A stretch of 7,180 nucleotides of DNA from Gammaproteobacteria bacterium (lineage in GTDB: Bacteria; Pseudomonadota; Gammaproteobacteria; UBA5335; SLRW01): contig SLRW01000106.1 in NCBI GenBank assembly GCA_007130745.1, positions 1-7,180 on the forward strand, read 5' to 3'. A program made the translations under genes and the position numbers. Positions 1 through 5,449 of this stretch are shown one piece after another. The notes beneath the pieces are model-generated. The model saw only the letters and a list, made by a program, of their open reading frames with translations. It was not told where the DNA came from and did not search any database. The first letter of the stretch is position 1. Each line of letters starts with the position of its first letter.

Positions 1-319
1 TAAAATCCGCCGCCGGCATATTGGCCAGCCGCGCATCAAAGCGCAGGCACAGCACCCGCTCGACTTCGCTTTGCTGCAGCGCCTCGAGCTTGTCACGCAA
101 GGCCGTCAGACGCACCGGCGCCGCTTCCGGCGCGAAATACTCACGCGGCGTGGGCTCAAAGCTAATCACCAGCGAGGGCAGCCCGTGAGATCGCGCCTTC
201 TGCTGCAACTGCGAGAGCACATACTGGTGGCCCAGATGCACGCCGTCGAAATTACCGATGGTGGCCACACAGCCCCGGTGTTGCCGTCGCAGATTATGCA
301 GGCCGCGGATCAGTTCCAT
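1..319 (-). CDS. ribF: Bifunctional riboflavin kinase / FAD synthetase (RibF), N-terminal part
   Basis: This cytoplasmic enzyme phosphorylates riboflavin to FMN and then adenylylates FMN to FAD. The 106 residues present begin MELIRGLHNLRRQ and carry the nucleotidyltransferase signature GNFDGVHLGHQ at residues 22-32, including the HxGH pair H28/H31. A typical FAD-synthetase strand and loop (SFEPTPREYF) follows. RibF is usually about 310 residues, so this is roughly the first third; the rest of the adenylyltransferase domain and the whole kinase domain lie beyond base 1. The ATG at 319 is chosen because the protein start matches the family; only a weak purine-rich ribosome site (GGCAAG) precedes it. 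The gene lies downstream of murJ in the same direction, the usual order before ileS, but a 461-bp spacer with its own promoter separates them. Confidence 0.96.
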   Translation of the reverse strand, partial: MELIRGLHNLRRQHRGCVATIGNFDGVHLGHQYVLSQLQQKARSHGLPSLVISFEPTPREYFAPEAAPVRLTALRDKLEALQQSEVERVLCLRFDARLANMPAADF

Positions 320-397
320 AATTCGCTTGCCGCCCGCTGACGGCCCGATCAGTGCAAATGGCCGGAGGCACATGATACGCCCCCCGGAAAGCCCCTG

Positions 398-425
398 ATT
401 ATACGGACTCAGCCCGCGAAGTCAT
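398..425 (-). promoter_or_regulatory. Sigma-70 promoter candidate for ribF
   Basis: Read on the minus strand, there is a perfect -10 hexamer TATAAT (398-403), a 16-bp spacer and a -35-like ATGACT (420-425, four of six matches to TTGACA). Transcription would start near 391, giving a leader of about 70 nt before the ribF ATG. The -10 match is strong and the -35 moderate. This suggests ribF can be expressed independently of murJ. Confidence 0.6.
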
Positions 426-435
426 GCACGTGAAG

Positions 436-483
436 GTCTTAAGTCTTAAGTCTAATGTCTTAAGACGTCTGAACACCTCAGAC
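436..483. repeat. Heptamer word array (GTCTTAA) with two small palindromes
   Basis: Four consecutive 7-nt units start at 436, 443, 450 and 457: GTCTTAA, GTCTTAA, GTCTAAT, GTCTTAA. The last extends into the palindrome GTCTTAAGAC (457-466). A 6-bp hairpin GTCTGA / TCAGAC (467-472 and 478-483, 5-nt loop) follows at once. An inverted 12-nt copy of the array start (436-447) lies at 754-765, beyond the MITE-like element. No coding potential is evident. It belongs to the same pattern as the word arrays in the other spacers of this window. Confidence 0.8.
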
Positions 484-486
484 TGA

Positions 487-752
487 AAGGAAACGCTGAT
501 TAATTCGTCACGTCTCAGCGGGTCCTGTGGCGTTCAGCTGCAAGGCGCCGTGCGCCGCGCAAGGCTGGTTGCCTTGTCAAGCACGGCAACGCCGCAGATG
601 GGCGCCACAGGGCCGGCCCTTCGGGGCATTGCCAGCAGGCCAGCCTCGGCGTTGCGCCTTTTCACCGTATCCGCGATACGCTTTCAAAGTCGCGCCTTGA
701 TCCTGACCTGCTGGCAAAGCCTGAGGCGCGACGAATTAATCAGCGTTTCCTT
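487..752. mobile_element. MITE-like element with perfect 23-bp terminal inverted repeats
   Basis: A 266-bp segment is bounded by perfect 23-bp inverted repeats at 487-509 (AAGGAAACGCTGATTAATTC...) and 730-752. Complementarity continues imperfectly inward (GTCTCAG on the left against CTGAGGC on the right). The interior is self-complementary: CCTGTGGCG (524-532) with CGCCACAGG (603-611), GCAACGCCG (586-594) with CGGCGTTGC (647-655), and AGGCTGG (562-568) with CCAGCCT (640-646). There is no convincing gene inside. The size, long terminal repeats and lack of a transposase fit a non-autonomous miniature inverted-repeat element. The GGAAacgCTGATTAAT-type ends recall those of some insertion sequences, but I cannot assign a family. 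I see no clear target-site duplication, so the exact ends and mobility remain inferred. Confidence 0.75.
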
Positions 753-753
753 A

Positions 754-765
754 AAGACTTAAGAC
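754..765. repeat. Inverted partner of the GTCTTAA word array
   Basis: AAGACTTAAGAC is the exact reverse complement of GTCTTAAGTCTT at 436-447. It directly abuts the right end of the MITE-like element and sits just beyond the murJ stop codon. Without the intervening element the two arms would be only tens of bases apart, as in the other word-repeat spacers. Confidence 0.7.
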
Positions 766-780
766 GGCGGTTTTATCCGC

Positions 781-2358
781 TTATTCCGTCCCCGCCGGCC
801 CCCGCAGATGCCGCGGGCGCATCCCCGCAGCCACCAGCACCAGCGTATAAACCCCCAGGCCGGCCACAATCCACCACGTCAGCGTGCCAATACGTTCCAG
901 CGTAGCGTATTCCAGCCACGGCGCATCCCAACTGCCCCACACCAGCAGCGTGAACATCGCCACCGAGGCCAGCCCCACCTGCAGCGCGGTCACCCGCCAC
1001 CAGCGCCCGGGGCGATAAATATCCTGCTTGCGCAGGGTGCGGTACAGCAGCCCGGCATTCAGCCACGCCGCCACCGAGGTCGCCAGCGCCAGGCCCGCAT
1101 GCAGCCCGGACATGCCGTATATGGCCAGCGGCACCACAAACAACAGGTTCAAGAGCATATTCGCCACCATCGCCACCACCCCGATCTTCACCGGCGTCAT
1201 GGTGTCCTGGCGGGCGAAAAAAGCCGGCGTGAGCACTTTCACCAGAATCAACCCCGGCAGCCCGAAGGCGTAGGCAATCAGGCTCAACGAGGCCATGTGC
1301 ACATCGGTGGCGGTAAAGGCCTCGGACAAAAACAGCGTGGCCAGAATAGGCGCGGCCAGCACCCCCAGCCCCAGCGCCGCCGGCACCCCGAAAATCGCCG
1401 TCAGCCGCAGCGCCCAGTCCAGCGTCTCGCTGAAACGCTCGGGGTTGCCCTCGGCATGGCGCCGCGACAAAGCCGGCAGGATCACCGTCCCCAGGGCAAT
1501 GCCGAACAGGCCCAACGGGAACTCCATCAAGCGGTCGGAGTAATACAGCCAGCTCACACTGCCGGCCACCAGAAAAGAGGCAATAATGGTATCGAACAGC
1601 AGGTTGATCTGCGCCACCGAGGAGCCGAACATTACCGGCAGCATCAACTTCATGATCTTGCGCACACCCTCAAAGCGCCAGCCCCAGCGCGGGCGCGGCA
1701 GCATTTTCAGGCGCATCAGGAAGGGCAGCTGGAACAACAACTGCACCACCCCGGCGATAAACACGCCCCAGGCCAGCGCCGTCACCGGGTTGTCGAAATG
1801 CGGCGCGCCCCACACCGCCGCGCCGATCAGGCACAGATTCAGGAATACCGGCGTCAGCGCCGGTACCGAAAAACGCCCGTAGCTGTTGAGAATGCTGCCG
1901 GCAAAAGCCGTCAGGGAGATAAAAAACAGATAGGGGAAAGTCAGACGCAGCAGATCCGTGGCCAGCGCATACTGGCCGTCTTCCTTGCCGATAAAACCCG
2001 GCGCGAAAATCGCAATCAGCACCGGCGAGGCCACCACCCCCACCAGTGTCACCCCGAACAGTACCGCCGCCAGCGTACCGCAGACCCGATCCGCCAGCTC
2101 TTCGAGCTCCTCGCGGCTGCGCTGCGTGCGATACTCGGAAAACACCGGCACAAAGGCCTGGTTAAACGCCCCCTCGGCAAACATCCGGCGCATGAAATTG
2201 GGGATCTTGAAGGCTACCAGGAAGGCGTCCATGGCCGGCCCGGCGCCAAATATGCGGGCAAACACCACGTCGCGCACAAAACCGAGGATGCGCGAAAGCA
2301 ACGTTAGCGACGAAACAACCGCCGTCGACCGGAACAGTCTGGCGCCAGCCTCCTTCAT
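781..2358 (-). CDS. murJ: Lipid II flippase MurJ (MviN)
   Basis: MurJ is an inner-membrane flippase of the MOP exporter superfamily that moves lipid II to the outer leaflet for peptidoglycan synthesis. The 525 residues match the family length (E. coli 511) and show many hydrophobic segments, consistent with the usual 14 helices. The N-terminus carries LSRILGFVRDVVFARIFGAG and FMRRMFAEGAFNQAFVP. By alignment, R23, R29, D44 and R57 correspond to functional E. coli residues R18, R24, D39 and R52; the YYSDRLMEFP motif near residue 276 holds the R270 equivalent. An in-frame TGA lies six codons upstream, so the ATG at 2358 is the first possible start in the frame; a GGGGGAGG ribosome site sits unusually close to it. 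The gene is divergent from rpsT. A TATCAT hexamer at 2389-2394 is a weak -10 candidate, without a recognisable -35. Confidence 0.98.
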   Translation of the reverse strand: MKEAGARLFRSTAVVSSLTLLSRILGFVRDVVFARIFGAGPAMDAFLVAFKIPNFMRRMFAEGAFNQAFVPVFSEYRTQRSREELEELADRVCGTLAAVLFGVTLVGVVASPVLIAIFAPGFIGKEDGQYALATDLLRLTFPYLFFISLTAFAGSILNSYGRFSVPALTPVFLNLCLIGAAVWGAPHFDNPVTALAWGVFIAGVVQLLFQLPFLMRLKMLPRPRWGWRFEGVRKIMKLMLPVMFGSSVAQINLLFDTIIASFLVAGSVSWLYYSDRLMEFPLGLFGIALGTVILPALSRRHAEGNPERFSETLDWALRLTAIFGVPAALGLGVLAAPILATLFLSEAFTATDVHMASLSLIAYAFGLPGLILVKVLTPAFFARQDTMTPVKIGVVAMVANMLLNLLFVVPLAIYGMSGLHAGLALATSVAAWLNAGLLYRTLRKQDIYRPGRWWRVTALQVGLASVAMFTLLVWGSWDAPWLEYATLERIGTLTWWIVAGLGVYTLVLVAAGMRPRHLRGPAGTE

Positions 2359-2398
2359 TGCCTCCCCCTGTCAGGCTTATCAGTGCGCATGATACAGA

Positions 2399-2538
2399 AC
2401 CCGCGCCTTCGGCGCGGGTGTTGTAAGCGGGAAAGTGGGGAAGTTGTAAGTAGCCGCGCTTTGCGCGGCACAGAAAGACCTGCAACCTTCCCGCTTTCCC
2501 GCCTTCCCTCTTAACAACGCCGCGCGCGAAGCGCGCGG
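2399..2538. repeat. Hairpin and octamer-word complex in the murJ/rpsT spacer
   Basis: Three GC-rich hairpins alternate with two mutually complementary word arms. Hairpins: ACCCGCGCC-TTC-GGCGCGGGT (2399-2419), GCCGCGC-TTT-GCGCGGC (2453-2469) and CCGCGCGC-GAA-GCGCGCGG (2520-2538). The left arm (2420-2452) reads as units GTTGTAA, GCGGGAAA, GTGGGGAA, GTTGTAA. The right arm (2480-2518), read on the minus strand, gives GTTGTTAA, GAGGGAAG, GCGGGAAA, GCGGGAAG, GTTGCAG. The arms are imperfect inverted repeats around the middle hairpin, with a mostly 8-nt period. It occupies the region expected to hold the murJ promoter and ends six bases before the rpsT -35 box. No coding potential is evident. Confidence 0.85.
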
Positions 2539-2544
2539 TCGCAG

Positions 2545-2573
2545 TTGACAACCGCGCGTAAAATCAGCAAGAT
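2545..2573 (+). promoter_or_regulatory. Promoter candidate for rpsT
   Basis: A perfect -35 hexamer TTGACA (2545-2550) is followed after 17 bp by a weak -10 CAAGAT (2568-2573). The GC-rich stretch after it (GCGGGC) resembles the discriminators of stringently controlled ribosomal promoters. TAAAAT at 2559-2564 is a better -10 hexamer but lies only 8 bp from this -35 box. The expected start near 2580 gives a leader of about 70 nt. Confidence 0.5.
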
Positions 2574-2647
2574 TGCGGGCTTCCCGGCGCCTGCCCACAG
2601 GCACAAGCGCCTCTGCAGGAACACCAGAATTCAAGACGAGGTTTACC

Positions 2648-2917
2648 TTGGCCAATAGCAAGCAAGCCAAAAAGCGGGCACGCCAGTCGGAAGTACGCCG
2701 CAAGCACAACGCCAGCCTGCGTTCGCGCATGCGCACGCACATCAAGCGCACCCTGCGTGCGATTGAAAGCGGTGACGCCAAGGTTGCTGCCGAAGCCGGC
2801 AAGGCCACCGCGCCGGTGATTGACGGCATGGTCACCAAGGGCCTGCTCCACCGCAACAAGGCCGCACGCTACAAAAGCCGCCTCAACAAACGCATCCGCG
2901 AAATCGCTGCAAAATAA
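2648..2917 (+). CDS. rpsT: 30S ribosomal protein S20
   Basis: S20 is a primary 16S rRNA-binding protein of the small subunit. The 89-residue product (E. coli 87) starts ANSKQAKKRARQSE after the initiator and ends NKRIREIAAK. It is very basic and helical and includes the conserved GLLHRNKAARYKSRL segment. The start is a TTG at 2648: it aligns exactly with the family N-terminus and has a GAGG ribosome site 6 nt upstream. The in-frame ATG at 2573 would add 25 residues unlike any S20 and lies within the promoter. E. coli rpsT also begins with UUG, where the weak start contributes to autoregulation by S20, so a similar control is plausible here. The gene stands alone, divergent from murJ and convergent with proB. 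Confidence 0.97.
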   Translation: MANSKQAKKRARQSEVRRKHNASLRSRMRTHIKRTLRAIESGDAKVAAEAGKATAPVIDGMVTKGLLHRNKAARYKSRLNKRIREIAAK

Positions 2918-2949
2918 CCCGCGCTTTCGCCGCGGGCGTTTTCCGTTTT
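2918..2949 (+). terminator. Intrinsic terminator candidate of rpsT
   Basis: Immediately after the TAA, CCCGCG (2918-2923) pairs with CGCGGG (2931-2936) across a 7-nt loop and is followed by CGTTTTCCGTTTT. The U-rich tail is interrupted by CCG and is supplied by the first units of the GTTTTCC array, so termination strength is uncertain. Confidence 0.55.
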
Positions 2950-2972
2950 CCGTTTTCCGTTTTCCGTTTTCC
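2938..2972 (+). repeat. Five perfect tandem copies of GTTTTCC
   Basis: Units start at 2938, 2945, 2952, 2959 and 2966, without a mismatch. Inverted copies occur at 3163-3184 at the other end of the same spacer. It contains no gene and is not CRISPR-like: there are no spacers and the unit is only 7 nt. Confidence 0.95.
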
Positions 2973-2976
2973 GTAT

Positions 2977-2997
2977 CGCCCGCACAAAGTGCGGGCG
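2977..2997. repeat. GC-rich 9-bp hairpin with AAA triloop
   Basis: CGCCCGCAC (2977-2985) pairs perfectly with GTGCGGGCG (2989-2997) around AAA. It sits directly after the GTTTTCC array and resembles the triloop hairpins of the murJ/rpsT spacer. It could assist rpsT 3'-end formation, but no U-tract follows. Confidence 0.8.
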
Positions 2998-3005
2998 TAA
3001 ACCCT

Positions 3006-3063
3006 TCATTCCCGCGAAAGCGGGAATCCAGAAGTCACCCTGGGTCCCCGCCTCCGCGGGGAC
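3006..3063. repeat. REP-like palindrome pair (dRS3-like core)
   Basis: Two palindromes lie side by side. ATTCCCGC-GAAA-GCGGGAAT (3008-3027) has an 8-bp stem and 4-nt loop; GTCCCCGC-CTCC-GCGGGGAC (3044-3063) has the same geometry. They are joined by CCAG-(8 nt)-CTGG (3028-3043), itself self-complementary. The first matches the ATTCCC-N8-GGGAAT plan of the neisserial dRS3 repeat, and such units are common extragenic repeats in proteobacteria. By known analogy such sites can serve as targets for phage or IS insertion; nothing here shows that. It has no coding role. Confidence 0.8.
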
Positions 3064-3071
3064 GACGCGTT

Positions 3072-3126
3072 CCCACTTCCCCGCCTTCCCACTTTCCAGC
3101 ATCACTACTTTTCCGCTTTCCCGCAT
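3072..3126. repeat. One-sided octamer word array (GCGGGAAA-like on the minus strand)
   Basis: Read on the minus strand, successive 8-nt units are GCGGGAAA, GCGGAAAA, GTAGTGAT, GCTGGAAA, GTGGGAAG, GCGGGGAA. The period and consensus match the arms at 2420-2518 on the other side of rpsT. No complementary arm is visible within this spacer. The words are degenerate, so the array could be a decayed copy. Confidence 0.65.
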
Positions 3127-3162
3127 ACAAAGCCCACCCAAATCGTGAGGCATCTTTTTTGC

Positions 3163-3184
3163 GGAACACGGAAAACGGAAAACG
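3163..3184 (-). repeat. Inverted heptamer copies of GTTTTCC
   Basis: Units GGAACAC, GGAAAAC, GGAAAAC start at 3163, 3170 and 3177. On the minus strand they read GTTTTCC, GTTTTCC, GTGTTCC. They form the inverted partner of the array at 2938-2972; a 17-nt stretch (3168-3184) is exactly complementary to several registers of that array. Confidence 0.85.
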
Positions 3185-3211
3185 CACCTGAGCGGTGAAA
3201 CCGCTCAGGTG
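3163..3211 (-). terminator. Intrinsic terminator of proB
   Basis: A perfect 12-bp stem, CACCTGAGCGGT (3185-3196) with ACCGCTCAGGTG (3200-3211), has a GAA triloop (TTC in the proB RNA). It overlaps the proB stop codon at 3205-3207. On the minus strand it is followed by CGTTTTCCGTTTTCC, so the heptamer words supply the U-rich tail, as they do for the facing gene rpsT. Confidence 0.75.
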
Positions 3212-4329
3212 ACCACCATATTATCCCGATGCACCAGCTCCGGCTCGTCCACGTAGCCCAGGATTTCGCTGATGCGTTCGCTGGACTGGCCGGCGATGCG
3301 CCGGCACTCGGCGGCGGAATAATTCACCAGCCCGCGCGCGATCTCGCGCCCATCGGGCGCGCGCAGGGCCACCACATCGCCGCGCTGAAAGTCACCCTCG
3401 ACGCCAGCCACGCCCACCGCCAGCAGACTGCGCCCGGCATCACCGATGACTTTCGCCGCACCTTCGTCCAGCAGCAGCGCGCCGCGCTGGCGCAGATGGC
3501 TGCTGATCCACTGCTTGCGTGCCGCCAGCGGCTCACGCCGGGGATGCAACAAAGTGCCTGTGACATGACCGTCGGCAATGTACTGCAGCGTCTGACTGTC
3601 CCGCCCGCTGGCGATAATTGTGCCGGCACCACTGTTGGCGGCATGGCGGGCCGCGACCAGCTTGGTCTGCATGCCGCCACGCCCCAGCGCGCCGGGCGTG
3701 GGCGTGGCCATCGCCGCCAGGCGCTCATCGCCAGCGTCGGCCTCGGCTACCAGCATAGCATCAGGATTGCGCCGGGGGTCTTCCTCGTACAGGCCGTCCT
3801 GGTCGGTAAGAATCACCAACAGCTCAGCCTCCACCAGGTTAGTCACCAGCGCGGCCAGGGTGTCGTTATCACCAAAGCGCAGCTCCTCGGTGCTCACGGT
3901 ATCGTTCTCATTGACCACCGGGATCACATCCAGCTCCAGCAGCGTACGCAATGTGCTGCGGGCATTCAGATAACGCTCGCGGTCGGTGAGATCGGAATAG
4001 GTCAACAATACCTGCGCGGTATGCAGGCCGTGGCGCTGAAAAGCACGCTCCCAGGCCTGCACCAGGGTCATCTGCCCTACCGCCGCGCTGGCCTGAAGCT
4101 CGTTCAGCGGTTCGGGCCGGCGCGACCAGCCCAGGCGCACCAGCCCCGCCGCCACCGCACCGGAAGACACCACCACAAAGCGCTTGCCTGCCGCATGCAG
4201 CGCCGCAATCTGGTCCACCCAGGTGGAGATCGCCTGCTCATCCAGCCCGCGGCCGTCGTTGGTGACCAGCGAGCTGCCCACCTTGACGACCCAGCGCCGG
4301 CTGGCGCCGTATGCCTCGCGGTCTTTCAT
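3205..4329 (-). CDS. proB: Glutamate 5-kinase
   Basis: ProB phosphorylates L-glutamate with ATP, the first and feedback-regulated step of proline synthesis in the cytoplasm. The 374 residues (E. coli 367) show the amino-acid kinase domain followed by a C-terminal PUA domain (about 285-365). Visible motifs are VVKVGSS with K16, VSSGAVAAG (54-62), NENDTVS (140-146) and FGDND (152-156) for glutamate binding, TDQDGLY (175-181) for nucleotide binding, and GGMQTK (218-223). The ATG at 4329 has a GGAG ribosome site 6 nt upstream. The gene follows obg by 92 bp in the same direction, with a long inverted repeat in between. No promoter is evident, so it may depend on obg transcription. Its stop codon lies inside the terminator stem. 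proA is not in the window. Confidence 0.98.
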   Translation of the reverse strand: MKDREAYGASRRWVVKVGSSLVTNDGRGLDEQAISTWVDQIAALHAAGKRFVVVSSGAVAAGLVRLGWSRRPEPLNELQASAAVGQMTLVQAWERAFQRHGLHTAQVLLTYSDLTDRERYLNARSTLRTLLELDVIPVVNENDTVSTEELRFGDNDTLAALVTNLVEAELLVILTDQDGLYEEDPRRNPDAMLVAEADAGDERLAAMATPTPGALGRGGMQTKLVAARHAANSGAGTIIASGRDSQTLQYIADGHVTGTLLHPRREPLAARKQWISSHLRQRGALLLDEGAAKVIGDAGRSLLAVGVAGVEGDFQRGDVVALRAPDGREIARGLVNYSAAECRRIAGQSSERISEILGYVDEPELVHRDNMVVT

Positions 4330-4339
4330 AAGTGCTCCA

Positions 4340-4354
4340 CTGCGCTTCGCGCGG
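4340..4354. repeat. Triloop hairpin upstream of the proB ribosome site
   Basis: CTGCGC-TTC-GCGCGG folds into a 6-bp stem with one G-T pair. It lies just 5' of the GGAG ribosome site of proB on the minus strand. It resembles the other TTC/GAA triloop hairpins in the window. A role in proB translation is only a possibility. Confidence 0.5.
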
Positions 4355-4362
4355 ATGTTTTA

Positions 4363-4419
4363 CGTTTCAGGTTTAAGGTTTTAGGTCTCAAAACGTCTTA
4401 AAACCTTAAACCTGAAACG
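4363..4419. repeat. Perfect 21-bp inverted repeat built of heptamer words
   Basis: The left arm (4363-4383) and right arm (4399-4419) are exactly complementary over 21 bp, with a 15-nt loop. The left arm is a run of heptamers: GTTTCAG, GTTTAAG, GTTTTAG, then GTCTCAA (starting 4364, 4371, 4378, 4385). A GTTTTAA-related word, GTCTTAA, recurs at 4395, identical to the ribF/murJ word. The structure fills most of the obg/proB spacer and ends two bases from the obg stop codon. It is AT-rich against its GC-rich surroundings. It might attenuate, process or stabilise the obg-proB transcript; there is no U-tract typical of a terminator. Confidence 0.95.
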
Positions 4420-4421
4420 AT

Positions 4422-5447
4422 TTATTGATCTTCTTCACGGCGCTCATCCAGCGCGCGCATGATCTCCTGCGCCAGCCGCTCGGTGCCCTCACCACTCACC
4501 GCCGAGATAGCATACACCGGCCCCTGCCAGTCCAGCGCATCTACCAGCGCCTTGATCGCAGCATCACGCTCGTCCACCGGCAGCAGATCCATCTTGTTCA
4601 GCACCAGCCAGCGCTCGCGCTCCAGCAACTGCGGATCAAAAGCCCCCAGCTCCTGTTCAATGGTGCGCACATCTTGCGCCGGGCTGCCGTCATCACTGCG
4701 CGGGCCCATATCCACCAGATGCAACAACAGGCCGGTGCGCTGGATGTGCTTGAGGAACTGTATGCCCAGCCCCGCGCCCTCGGCCGCGCCCTCGATCAAA
4801 CCCGGGATATCGGCCATCACAAAGCTGCGGTGCTGCTCTACGCGCACCACACCCAGGTGCGGATGCAGCGTAGTAAAGGGATAATCCGCCACTCGCGGGC
4901 GGGCGGCTGAGACCGCCCGGATCAGGGTCGACTTGCCGGCATTGGGCAAGCCCACCAGACCCACATCCGCCAACAACTTGAGCTCCAGGCGCAGCCGCCG
5001 CGCCTCGGCCGGCTTGCCGGGGGAGCTCTGGCGCGGCGCGCGGTTAGTGCTGCTCTTGTAGCGGGCATTACCTATGCCGTGCCATCCGCCGCGGGCGACT
5101 AACAAGCGCTGGCCGTGTTCGACCAGATCGCCCAGCAGTTCATCGGTGGCCTCGTCATAGACCAGCGTACCCGTAGGCACCGGCACCACCTCGTCACCGC
5201 CACTGGCGCCGGTACGCTGGCGTCCGGCGCCGGCCTCCCCGGCCTTCGCCTTGAATTTACGTGTCACGCGGAAATCCGCCAGGGTGTTGATGTTGCCATC
5301 GGCCTCCAGCCACACGCTGCCGCCATCGCCACCGTCACCCCCGTCGGGGCCGCCTTTGGCAATAAACTTTTCGCGCCGGAAGCTCACGCAGCCATCGCCG
5401 CCGCGCCCGCCCTGCACATCAATTGTGGCTTCATCAACGAATTTCAT
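4422..5447 (-). CDS. obgE: Obg-family GTPase (ribosome assembly / stress)
   Basis: Obg (CgtA) is an essential GTPase that binds the 50S subunit, aids its maturation and is linked to the stringent response. The 341-residue product has the glycine-rich Obg fold (about 1-158; MKFVDEATIDV, VSFRREKFIAKGGPDGGDGG) and a G domain: G1 GLPNAGKST (166-174), G2 region YPFTTLHPHLG (189-199), G3 DIPGLIEGA (213-221), G4 NKMD (284-287), G5 SAV (315-317). It lacks an acidic long C-terminal tail, ending DERREEDQ. The ATG at 5447 matches the family start; a TTG at 5462 would add five residues. The only ribosome-site-like sequence is GAAG inside a small hairpin. It lies downstream of the rpmA terminator in the familiar rplU-rpmA-obg-proB order, so its own promoter or read-through is needed; I cannot identify the promoter. 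Confidence 0.98.
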   Translation of the reverse strand: MKFVDEATIDVQGGRGGDGCVSFRREKFIAKGGPDGGDGGDGGSVWLEADGNINTLADFRVTRKFKAKAGEAGAGRQRTGASGGDEVVPVPTGTLVYDEATDELLGDLVEHGQRLLVARGGWHGIGNARYKSSTNRAPRQSSPGKPAEARRLRLELKLLADVGLVGLPNAGKSTLIRAVSAARPRVADYPFTTLHPHLGVVRVEQHRSFVMADIPGLIEGAAEGAGLGIQFLKHIQRTGLLLHLVDMGPRSDDGSPAQDVRTIEQELGAFDPQLLERERWLVLNKMDLLPVDERDAAIKALVDALDWQGPVYAISAVSGEGTERLAQEIMRALDERREEDQ

Positions 5448-5449
5448 GG

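Noticed and set aside
550..762. 70-residue open frame inside the MITE-like element
   Set aside because: It runs through the right terminal repeat and resembles no transposase or known protein.
767..780. Terminator after murJ
   Set aside because: GCGG/CCGC is only a 4-bp stem and no T-run follows on the minus strand.
808..2307. 499-residue open frame on the plus strand opposite murJ
   Set aside because: It is the complement of an unmistakable murJ; its product is His/Gln/Arg-rich low-complexity sequence typical of antisense frames in GC-rich genes.
2389..2394. TATCAT as the -10 box of a murJ promoter
   Set aside because: No -35 match lies 16 to 18 bp upstream; that position is filled by the GC hairpin at 2399-2419.
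2573..2647. 25-residue N-terminal extension of S20 from an ATG
   Set aside because: It overlaps the promoter, lacks a ribosome site and has no counterpart in S20; the TTG at 2648 fits the family.
2938..2972. Possible CRISPR array
   Set aside because: Units are 7 nt and directly adjacent, with no spacers.
2869..3153. 94-residue minus-strand frame with ESGK and KTENGK repeats
   Set aside because: The peptide repeats are just the translation of the heptamer and octamer words and the REP-like unit.
3229..4401. 390-residue open frame on the plus strand opposite proB
   Set aside because: It overlaps proB completely, matches no family I recognise and has no ribosome site; codon periodicity is explained by proB.
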